NCBI GenBank assembly: GCA_045545575.1
Contig: JAZQBE010000071.1
Span: 1 to 7,349 of the forward strand
Reading direction: 5' to 3'
Source of the DNA: Shuttleworthia sp045545575
GTDB lineage: Bacteria; Bacillota; Clostridia; Lachnospirales; Lachnospiraceae
DNA length: 7,349 nucleotides
The position numbers and the translations under genes are program-made. Of this stretch, positions 1 through 4,551 are shown in pieces (positions within the stretch are counted from its first letter, which is position 1; each line of letters opens with the position of its first letter). Below the pieces are notes generated by a model. The model saw only the letters and a program-made list of their open reading frames with translations. It did not search any database and was not told where the DNA came from.

Positions 1-1
1 C

Positions 2-64
2 TACATCCTGGACATGAACGGCAGTTCATACAGGTTAGAACAAGCGAAGAAGCAAAAGCGGTAA
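2..64 (+). CDS. IS21-family helper ATPase (IstB-like), C-terminal 20 residues only
   Basis: Only the 3' end of this gene lies in the window; its start is off the left edge. The visible tail reads ...MNGSSYRLEQAKKQKR and then TAA at 62-64. An 'xNGxSYRLxxA' ending rich in basic residues is typical of the C-terminus of IstB/DnaC-like AAA+ ATPases encoded by IS21-family insertion sequences in Bacillota; this is from memory of the family, without an alignment. In that family IstB binds DNA and stimulates the IstA DDE transposase. The direct repeats that begin one base after the stop codon are what an IS21 right end should look like and support the call. The Walker motifs are outside the window, so whether the gene is intact cannot be judged. 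Confidence 0.7.
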   Translation, partial: YILDMNGSSYRLEQAKKQKR

Positions 65-137
65 GTGGCTCACTTTCGAGTCAGCGTTAGTGGCTCAAAA
101 TCAAGTCAGCGCGTGGCTCACTTTCTAGTTGACGTTT
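65..137 (+). repeat. Three direct repeats of about 24 bp at the IS21 end
   Basis: Three copies start at 65, 90 and 113 (steps of 25 and 23 bp). Each begins GTGGCTCA, followed by CTTTC or AAATC and then AGTCAGCG or AGTTGACG. Copy 1 is 65-89, copy 2 is 90-112 and copy 3 runs from 113 to about 137. Copies 1 and 3 share GTGGCTCACTTTC exactly. Multiple short repeats next to the terminus are characteristic of IS21-family ends, where they are thought to bind the IstA transposase. Confidence 0.8.
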
Positions 138-139
138 AT

Positions 140-208
140 AACTATCAGAAAGAATTGGAGGAGATGTGGGAGTTTGAAGATTACAGGAAACTCCCGCCAT
201 TGGAATGA
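140..208 (+). pseudogene. C-terminal remnant of a DUF4160-type gene cut by the IS
   Basis: In the frame ending at TGA 206-208, the sequence after the IS repeats encodes a short tail that includes YQKELEEMWEFEDYRK and ends LPPLE. This matches the usual C-terminus of DUF4160 proteins, which tend to end in a helix of the type 'HxxELLxxWE' followed by a short 'xxLPPLE' or 'KIEPL' tail; the match is from memory of the family. DUF4160 genes are often found directly upstream of DUF2442 genes, and exactly such a gene starts one base after this stop codon, which supports the call. The front of the protein is missing from this side of the IS. An internal ATG at 164 behind TTGGAGGAG could give a 14-residue peptide, but I regard it as part of the remnant rather than a real gene. 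Confidence 0.6.
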
Positions 209-209
209 T

Positions 210-692
210 ATGTTTCATCGGATGATCAAGCTGCGGTTTTTGGAATACACGGAGTTGGAAGCAACATTTCAGGATGGGGAAGTGAAATGTTACGACGTGT
301 CCGTGCTGTTCGAAAAGTATCCGCAAATGAAGCAGCTGCTTGACCGCAGTCTGTTCCTTTCCGGCAGGCTGATGGGCGGATCCGGCATTGTCTGGAACGA
401 CGATCTGGATCTGGAAGCCGAAACCGTGTATCAGGACGGAAAGACATTGCGAAAGGATCCGGTTCCTGCCGTATATTCTGTGGGCGCCGCGTTATGCACG
501 GCGCGAACGGATGCGGACATGACACAAAAGGAACTCGCCGCACTTACGGGAATAGATCAGTCTGACCTGTCAAAAATCGAACGCGGCCAGGCAAACCCGT
601 CTGTCGCAACACTGGAGAGAATCGCCCGCGCCCTGGGGAAAGAATTGGTTGTTGTATTTCGTGAAGCATCGTCTGAAAAAACAGGAGATTAA
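210..692 (+). CDS. DUF2442 domain fused to an XRE-family helix-turn-helix
   Basis: The 160-residue product has two parts. Residues about 6-76 match DUF2442: a strand with 'LRFLEYTELEATFQDGE', then 'YDVSVLFEKYP' and the family hallmark 'GIVWNDDLDL' (59-68). Residues about 91-148 are an XRE/Cro-like helix-turn-helix, with 'MTQKELAALTGIDQSDLSKI' covering the helix-turn-helix and 'ERGQANPSVATLERIARALG' following it. It is probably a cytoplasmic DNA-binding regulator. DUF2442-XRE proteins commonly pair with DUF4160 partners in toxin-antitoxin-like modules, but no reaction is proven. ATG 210 is chosen because it sits one base after the stop of the DUF4160 remnant, implying translational coupling; ATG 222 is an alternative, and the frame stays open back to 129 only through IS-junction sequence. 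Neither start has a strong Shine-Dalgarno. The IS has probably removed its native promoter. Confidence 0.8.
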   Translation: MFHRMIKLRFLEYTELEATFQDGEVKCYDVSVLFEKYPQMKQLLDRSLFLSGRLMGGSGIVWNDDLDLEAETVYQDGKTLRKDPVPAVYSVGAALCTARTDADMTQKELAALTGIDQSDLSKIERGQANPSVATLERIARALGKELVVVFREASSEKTGD

Positions 693-708
693 TAGCGGGG
701 GTAAAAGT

Positions 709-753
709 GAAATGCACCCCTTTCCTGGACAACCAGGGAAGGGAGTGCATTTC
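709..753 (-). terminator. Long hairpin between convergent genes, probable terminator
   Basis: The arms 709-728 (GAAATGCACCCCTTTCCTGG) and 733-753 pair over about 19 bp around an ACAA loop (729-732), with one C-A mismatch (718/744), one G-T pair (721/741) and one bulged G (736). It lies between the stop of the plus-strand gene (690-692) and the stop of the minus-strand gene (774). Read on the minus strand the stem is followed by ACTTTTAC, a short T tract that suits Rho-independent termination. On the plus strand it is followed by AAAAACTCC with no T tract, so its main role is probably to end the minus-strand gene. Its length and near symmetry also leave open that it is a dispersed palindromic repeat. 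Confidence 0.6.
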
Positions 754-773
754 AAAAACTCCGGAACTCATTT

Positions 774-2237
774 TTATTTCTTCTTTTTCAGCAGATACAC
801 GATCGTGCCTGCAATGAGTACCACCGCGGCGATTCCGGCGACGAGGATGTTCCTGCGGCGGGCGGCTTCCCTGGCGGCTTCCGCGGCCAGACGTGCTTCC
901 TCTTCCGCGCGAAGGACAGCCTGGGGCGTGGCGGTTAAGTCCACGGTGTGGAATGAACCGGCAGCCTGGGACAGGGTGGAGGAAGTATTCTCTTCGCAGA
1001 ACAGGACCAGGGTTTCGCCGTCTGCAATTTTCCCTGACAGGTCGATTTCCAGTGTTCCTTCCGCGGCATCTGCAGGCTTCAGGCGGTTGTACCATGTGAG
1101 GTTCCCGGCGGCGTCTTTTACAGCAGCACAGATCCAGGCGTTTTCCCGGACGGGCGCATTGCTGTAGGTCAGCGTCACCAGATCGCCGGACCGGTCTTCC
1201 AGCACGGTTTCAATACCGTCTAAGGAAGTGTCCGACCAGAAGACCAGCCATTCGGTGGCGTTTTCAGCGGAAGTTTCCGCCAGAGCGGGGATCTCTGTCC
1301 ATTTCCCCTCAGCGGCTTCTTCTTTCCAGCTTTTTTCACAGATGAAGGCGATGGCCGCAGCATCCAGGTTCATGGCCGGGCGGGCGCAGGCATTGATATT
1401 CGCAACACGGGCATTGTTCACGGGGAAATCCATCATCCAGCCCTTCCAGAAGATAAAGCCTACGTCGTTGGGGAAATCCGGTGCGTGGGGCGACCGCGCC
1501 CACCAGTGGGCGGGTTCTCCCTTATAAGTGGCAACACGGGCGTCGTCTGTGTCCAGCCCGTATTCCGGCGAGTCGATTTCCTCCACGGACAGGGGGAACA
1601 GCTGGTCGCCGTCGAGGATGTTCTCGGCGGGGTCGAAGTGAACCTTTCCGGTCATGCCTTTTCCGGCTTCTTCGCCGAGAACCACGGACATGTCCTGAAG
1701 ATGGACATAGGCATCGTCGCTCTTGGTAATGTGAAGGATGCCGGCGCGCTCCGCATCGGACAGGTGCGTGTCCGCGAAGTTCTCCAGCCATTTTTTCAGA
1801 TCACTGTGCTGGTAGGCGGTGTCCAGGGTTTCGCTATCCGTCTGCTCTGAGGAAGCCGCATCCTTTCCGCCCGCCAGGAAGGTGGCCACATCGTCCGCTT
1901 CGGTCGCTGCGTTGAGAAAACGGAGACCGGTTTCGTCGTCCGGGCCGATCAGATGTTCCAGAAGCAGCAGGATGCCCGGCTCCTTTGTGTTGGTCAGCTG
2001 CGGGTCAAGCACACGCCACTGGCCGTCATATCCGATTTCCTCGTCCGGCGTTCCGAGGAACACCGCGTCGCCGGCACGAAGCGTTTGCGGGATCTGTTCC
2101 TGCAGGGCGATGGCCCGGGGAGAATCATTCGCAGCGGCGCTGGCCGGGATGCTGCCCGGAGTAGATGAAATGGTAAGGGCTGCGGCTGCTGCCATGGCGG
2201 CAAGACGCATAATGGTGGAGGGTTGTCTCTTGTGCAT
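774..2237 (-). CDS. Exported, C-terminally membrane-anchored protein with a DUF6273-like domain
   Basis: Predicted 487 residues. Residues 1-36 are a signal peptide: basic start MHKRQ, an Ala/Leu-rich core at 13-23, and a likely cleavage near ASA-A at 34/35. Residues about 50-291 resemble DUF6273: 'WRVLD' (74-78), 'DLKKWLENFADTHLSDAER' (146-164) where a short protein-repair-like helix is expected, 'HWWARSP' (244-250) matching the family's WWLRSPG motif, and 'ARPAMNLD' (285-292) matching its RPAxNL end. Residues about 300-437 look beta-rich and I recognise no family there. Residues 443-462 form an Ala/Arg/Glu-rich helix, followed by a membrane helix (464-483) and KKKK (484-487). The protein should sit on the outer face of the cell membrane; there is no LPXTG sorting signal. 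DUF6273 has no established function, and its fold is thought to be related to C-type-lectin/FGE-like domains. The start at 2237 is chosen for AAGGAG nine bases upstream; an upstream in-frame ATG at 2318 would put 27 charged residues before the signal peptide. Confidence 0.8.
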   Translation of the reverse strand: MHKRQPSTIMRLAAMAAAAALTISSTPGSIPASAAANDSPRAIALQEQIPQTLRAGDAVFLGTPDEEIGYDGQWRVLDPQLTNTKEPGILLLLEHLIGPDDETGLRFLNAATEADDVATFLAGGKDAASSEQTDSETLDTAYQHSDLKKWLENFADTHLSDAERAGILHITKSDDAYVHLQDMSVVLGEEAGKGMTGKVHFDPAENILDGDQLFPLSVEEIDSPEYGLDTDDARVATYKGEPAHWWARSPHAPDFPNDVGFIFWKGWMMDFPVNNARVANINACARPAMNLDAAAIAFICEKSWKEEAAEGKWTEIPALAETSAENATEWLVFWSDTSLDGIETVLEDRSGDLVTLTYSNAPVRENAWICAAVKDAAGNLTWYNRLKPADAAEGTLEIDLSGKIADGETLVLFCEENTSSTLSQAAGSFHTVDLTATPQAVLRAEEEARLAAEAAREAARRRNILVAGIAAVVLIAGTIVYLLKKKK

Positions 2238-2246
2238 GGTCCTGAA

Positions 2247-2252
2247 CTCCTT
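2247..2252 (-). promoter_or_regulatory. Shine-Dalgarno that fixes the start of the exported protein
   Basis: On the minus strand AAGGAG, within AAAAAGGAGTT, lies nine bases before ATG 2237-2235. The upstream in-frame ATGs at 2318 and 2282 are preceded by pyrimidine-rich or CTCC-containing sequence and have no such site, so translation most likely starts at 2237. Confidence 0.75.
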
Positions 2253-2272
2253 TTTATGAGATTCTCCTAAAC

Positions 2273-2317
2273 CAGACGGCATGGCGGAGCACGTCTGATT
2301 CTGTTCATGGCGGAGCA
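2273..2317 (-). promoter_or_regulatory. Leader hairpin with a 12-bp direct repeat
   Basis: In the leader of the exported-protein gene, CAGACG (2273-2278) and CGTCTG (2292-2297) can form a 6-bp stem with a 13-base loop. The 12-mer CATGGCGGAGCA occurs twice, at 2280-2291 (exactly inside that loop) and at 2306-2317. In the minus-strand transcript each copy carries CUCC, which is complementary to the GGAG of the Shine-Dalgarno at 2247-2252. A role in translation control is possible but not shown. Confidence 0.35.
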
Positions 2318-2341
2318 TAGCACAGATTTCGTGGAATGGCG

Positions 2342-2371
2342 GTTATAAAAGTAGGCATTATGTTCTGTGAA
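2342..2371 (-). promoter_or_regulatory. Putative sigma-70/SigA-type promoter for the exported protein
   Basis: On the minus strand a -35 box TTCACA (2371-2366, five of six matches to TTGACA) and a -10 box TATAAC (2347-2342, five of six matches to TATAAT) are separated by 18 bp. Transcription would begin near 2335 and give a leader of about 100 nt containing the hairpin and repeats described separately. Found by eye; no expression evidence. Confidence 0.5.
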
Positions 2372-2394
2372 TCGTTATGAAATCGGAAAGACGT

Positions 2395-2445
2395 ATAAAG
2401 GTCATAAAGCGGTCAGATTGATAATGAATGGTTGAAAAACGGTTG
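2395..2445 (+). repeat. Helically phased short repeats upstream of the HTH-Uma2 gene
   Basis: ATAAAG occurs at 2395-2400 and 2404-2409 (9-bp step). GGTCA occurs at 2400-2404 and 2411-2415 (11-bp step), and GGTTG at 2430-2434 and 2441-2445 (11-bp step). An 11-bp step is about one turn of DNA, as expected for a protein binding in tandem. The cluster sits just upstream of and overlapping the predicted plus-strand promoter, so it could be an operator, perhaps for the HTH domain of the adjacent gene. The motifs are short and chance occurrence is possible. Confidence 0.25.
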
Positions 2446-2471
2446 CATTTATATCTGCCGCGCAGTAAAAT
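2443..2471 (+). promoter_or_regulatory. Putative promoter for the HTH-Uma2/sbcD/sbcC operon
   Basis: A good -10 box TAAAAT (2466-2471, five of six matches) follows a weak -35 box TTGCAT (2443-2448, three of six matches) at the standard 17-bp spacing. Transcription would start around 2478, leaving a leader of about 40 nt before ATG 2519. The weak -35 suggests a modest or activator-dependent promoter. Found by eye only. Confidence 0.4.
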
Positions 2472-2518
2472 GAAGACAGTAGAATCATCCTGGATTTGGG
2501 ATTGATCGGGAGGTCTTC

Positions 2519-3358
2519 ATGAAAGTCGCCGAATTAAAGGAGCGAAAACGGGAGCTCGGCTATACCAACGAGGAACTATCAACGCTCTCCGGGGTGCCCC
2601 TTGGAACCGTTAACAAGATCTTCGGCGGCGGGACGAAATCGCCCCGGCGGTCGACGCTGGAGGCGCTGGAGCGCGCCCTTTGGCCTTCTGCGCCGGCTGC
2701 GCGGTATCCGGCATTTGAAGAATCCGCAGCCACCCTGGTGCTTGCCGAACCACAGGCAGCATATACCGCCTCCTCTAGAAAGGAGGGCCATACCTTTGCT
2801 GATTATCTGGCCCAGCCGGAGGATGTGCGGGTGGAGCTGATCGACGGCGTTTTCTACGACATGGCTGCGCCGAACACCGTCCATCAGGCGATCGCCGGGT
2901 ATATTCACAGTCGGTTTCTGGAGCATGTTTCGAAAAACAAGGGACCCTGCTATCCGTTTGTCTCGCCGGTGGATGTGCTGCTGGATCGTGACGACCGCAC
3001 CTGCGTACAGCCGGATGTGCTGGTGATCTGCCAACGGGACCGGTACAGGGACGGGCGGATCTGGGGTGCGCCGGACCTGATCGTCGAGGTGCTTTCCGCG
3101 TCCACCCGGAAGAAGGACATGCAGCTGAAGCTGCAGAAATACGGCAGCGCCGGTGTCCGGGAATACTGGATGGTCGACCCGGAGCAGAGAAAGCTCATCC
3201 AGTATGATCTGGAGCATCTGGACATCCCGGTGATCTATGGCTTTGAGGAAAGCGTGCCCGTGCTGATCTGGGACGGAGCCTGCCGCGTAGACCTGGCGCA
3301 GATGACAGAGTCCATGTCTTTTCTGTGGGAAGACGGCAGAGATCAGGAGAATAGATAG
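2519..3358 (+). CDS. HTH-Uma2 fusion: DNA-binding domain plus PD-(D/E)XK-type domain
   Basis: The 279-residue product has a start well supported by GGGAGG at 2508-2513, five bases before the ATG. Residues about 3-56 form an XRE-like helix-turn-helix ('YTNEELSTLSGVPLGTVNKI' at 15-34, then a 'STLEALERAL' helix at 45-54). A linker (57-86) leads to a Uma2/DUF820 domain at about 90-258. Uma2 landmarks are 'VELIDG' with E106, 'PDV' with D166, 'PDLIVEVLSAST' with E190, Lys residues at 204 and 207, and 'GVREYWMVDP' (212-221). In this superfamily such Asp, Glu and Lys residues form the nuclease active site, so the core looks intact, but no activity has been assigned to most Uma2 proteins. The gene leads a run with sbcD 28 nt downstream. 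The HTH may regulate its own promoter or target the nuclease to DNA; both are inference. Confidence 0.85.
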   Translation: MKVAELKERKRELGYTNEELSTLSGVPLGTVNKIFGGGTKSPRRSTLEALERALWPSAPAARYPAFEESAATLVLAEPQAAYTASSRKEGHTFADYLAQPEDVRVELIDGVFYDMAAPNTVHQAIAGYIHSRFLEHVSKNKGPCYPFVSPVDVLLDRDDRTCVQPDVLVICQRDRYRDGRIWGAPDLIVEVLSASTRKKDMQLKLQKYGSAGVREYWMVDPEQRKLIQYDLEHLDIPVIYGFEESVPVLIWDGACRVDLAQMTESMSFLWEDGRDQENR

Positions 3359-3386
3359 ATACTTCAAACTTAGAAAGCGTAATGAC

Positions 3387-4529
3387 ATGAAATTCATCCA
3401 CTTATCCGACCTTCATCTGGGAAAGCGTCTCAACGAGTATTCCCTTCTGGAGGATCAGAAGTACATCCTGCTTCAGATCCTGCACGTCATCGATGACGTA
3501 CAGCCAGACGCCGTGCTGATCGCCGGCGACATCTACGACAAGCCGATCCCGCCCGCGGAGGCGGTGGAGCTGTTCGACGATTTTCTTGTAAAGCTGGCGC
3601 AGCGCGCCCTGCAGGTGTTTATCATCAGCGGCAATCACGATTCGCCGGAGCGGCTGGCTTTCGGCAACCGGCTGATGGACGCCAGCGGCATTCATATTTC
3701 CCGGGTCTACAATGGCGAGGTCGTGCCCGTGACGCTGGAGGACGAATACGGCGCAGTCGACATCTTCCTGCTGCCCTTCGTGAAGCCGGTGCACGTGCGC
3801 AAGGCTTTTCCGGACGAGACCATCGAGTCCTACACGGATGCCGTCCGGGTCGCGATTGAACACATGCCCGTGAACCCGGGGCATCGGCGGGTGATTCTGG
3901 CGCACCAGTTTATCACCGGCGCGGAGCGCTGCGAATCCGAGGAGACGGTCATCGGCGGGCTGGACAACGTCAGCGCGGCGGTGTTCGACGGGTTCGACTA
4001 CGTGGCGCTGGGGCACATCCACGGGCCGCAGAACGTGGAATCCGAGCGGATCCGCTACTGCGGAACGCCGCTGAAGTATTCGTTTTCGGAGACGCGTCAT
4101 CACAAATCGGTGACGGTGGTGCAGCTGCTTGAAAAGGGCGGTCTGTCCGTGGAGACCGTTCCCCTCGCGCCGCTGCGCGACATGGCGGAACTGCGCGGGA
4201 CTTACGATGAGCTGACGCGCAAATCCTTCTATGAGAACACGTCCTATCCGGAGGATTACGTGCACATCACGCTGACGGACGAGGACGACGTGCCGGAGGC
4301 TGTCGCGCGGCTGCGCGCGATTTATCACAACCTGATGAAGCTGGATTACGACAACCGGCGCACGCGCCAGCAGAGCAGCTGGCAGCAGACGGCGGACGCC
4401 GAGCAGAAGACGCCGGCGGAGATGTTTGACGATCTGTACGAGAAGCAGAACGGCAGGCCGATGTCGCCGGTGCAGGCGGAACACGTCCGGGCGCTGGTGG
4501 AAGAGATTTGGGAAGAGGGCGCGTTCTGA
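3387..4529 (+). CDS. sbcD: SbcD, nuclease subunit of the SbcCD (Mre11-Rad50) complex
   Basis: SbcD is the Mn-dependent exo/endonuclease subunit that, with SbcC, opens DNA hairpins, trims blocked double-strand ends and cuts palindromes formed during replication. The 380-residue product carries the full calcineurin-like phosphoesterase set: D8 and H10 in 'SDLHLGK', D48 in 'AGDIYD', N83-H84-D85 in 'SGNHDSPERL', H173 in 'LAHQF', and H210 and H212 in 'ALGHIHGPQ'. The C-terminal part (about 275-380) fits the SbcD capping and SbcC-binding region. Length is normal for the family. ATG 3387 is chosen because MKFIHLSDLHLG is the canonical N-terminus; its ribosome site is weak (GAAAG at 3373-3377), so expression may depend on the upstream Uma2 gene or on an unseen promoter within it. 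sbcC follows after 22 nt. Confidence 0.97.
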   Translation: MKFIHLSDLHLGKRLNEYSLLEDQKYILLQILHVIDDVQPDAVLIAGDIYDKPIPPAEAVELFDDFLVKLAQRALQVFIISGNHDSPERLAFGNRLMDASGIHISRVYNGEVVPVTLEDEYGAVDIFLLPFVKPVHVRKAFPDETIESYTDAVRVAIEHMPVNPGHRRVILAHQFITGAERCESEETVIGGLDNVSAAVFDGFDYVALGHIHGPQNVESERIRYCGTPLKYSFSETRHHKSVTVVQLLEKGGLSVETVPLAPLRDMAELRGTYDELTRKSFYENTSYPEDYVHITLTDEDDVPEAVARLRAIYHNLMKLDYDNRRTRQQSSWQQTADAEQKTPAEMFDDLYEKQNGRPMSPVQAEHVRALVEEIWEEGAF

Positions 4530-4537
4530 CGTCCGGC

Positions 4538-4545
4538 AGGGGGAG
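4538..4545 (+). promoter_or_regulatory. Shine-Dalgarno that fixes the sbcC start
   Basis: AGGGGGAG lies six bases before ATG 4552. The reading frame stays open further upstream, to an ATG at 4426 inside sbcD, but that stretch encodes an Arg/Cys-rich sequence unlike any SbcC, whereas ATG 4552 gives the canonical MRPLKLTISAFGPY start. Confidence 0.8.
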
Positions 4546-4551
4546 AGCAAG

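Larger units (their letters stand above)
1..139 (+). mobile_element. Right end of an IS21-family insertion sequence
   Basis: The segment holds the end of an IstB-like gene (stop at 62-64) followed by tandem terminal repeats at 65 to about 137, and is visibly AT-richer than the genes further right. IS21 elements carry istA-istB and have several internal repeats at each end, used as transposase-binding sites. The exact outer boundary is uncertain: it lies where repeat-like sequence (ending near GTTGACGTTTATA) gives way to the remnant of the interrupted gene, around 137-143. The left end and the target-site duplication cannot be seen, so the boundary is an estimate. Confidence 0.65.

Noticed and set aside
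65..137. CRISPR-like array of three repeats
   Set aside because: The units of about 24 bp are directly adjacent without spacers and lie at the end of an IS21-like element, so they are terminal repeats.
649..1167. Plus-strand open frame of 172 codons over the hairpin and the 3' end of the exported-protein gene
   Set aside because: It starts within the DUF2442-XRE gene, reads through the hairpin and is antisense to a well-supported gene; no domain or ribosome site was seen.
774..2237. Target gene of a diversity-generating retroelement
   Set aside because: DUF6273 may share a lectin-like fold with such targets, but no reverse transcriptase, template repeat or variable-repeat copy is visible in the window.
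2238..2318. Longer start for the exported protein at 2318
   Set aside because: It would place a charged 27-residue stretch before the signal peptide and has no Shine-Dalgarno; ATG 2237 has AAGGAG at nine bases.
2579..3397. Minus-strand open frame of 272 codons opposite the HTH-Uma2 gene
   Set aside because: The plus strand here has a clear two-domain protein with a good ribosome site; the antisense product has no recognisable motif.
3402..4550. Minus-strand open frame of 382 codons opposite sbcD
   Set aside because: It mirrors the sbcD gene almost exactly, its composition (His/Arg/Val-rich) fits an antisense shadow, and it has no domain.
4426..4551. Longer sbcC start inside sbcD
   Set aside because: The extra 42 residues are Arg/Cys-rich and unlike SbcC; ATG 4552 has a strong Shine-Dalgarno and the canonical N-terminus.
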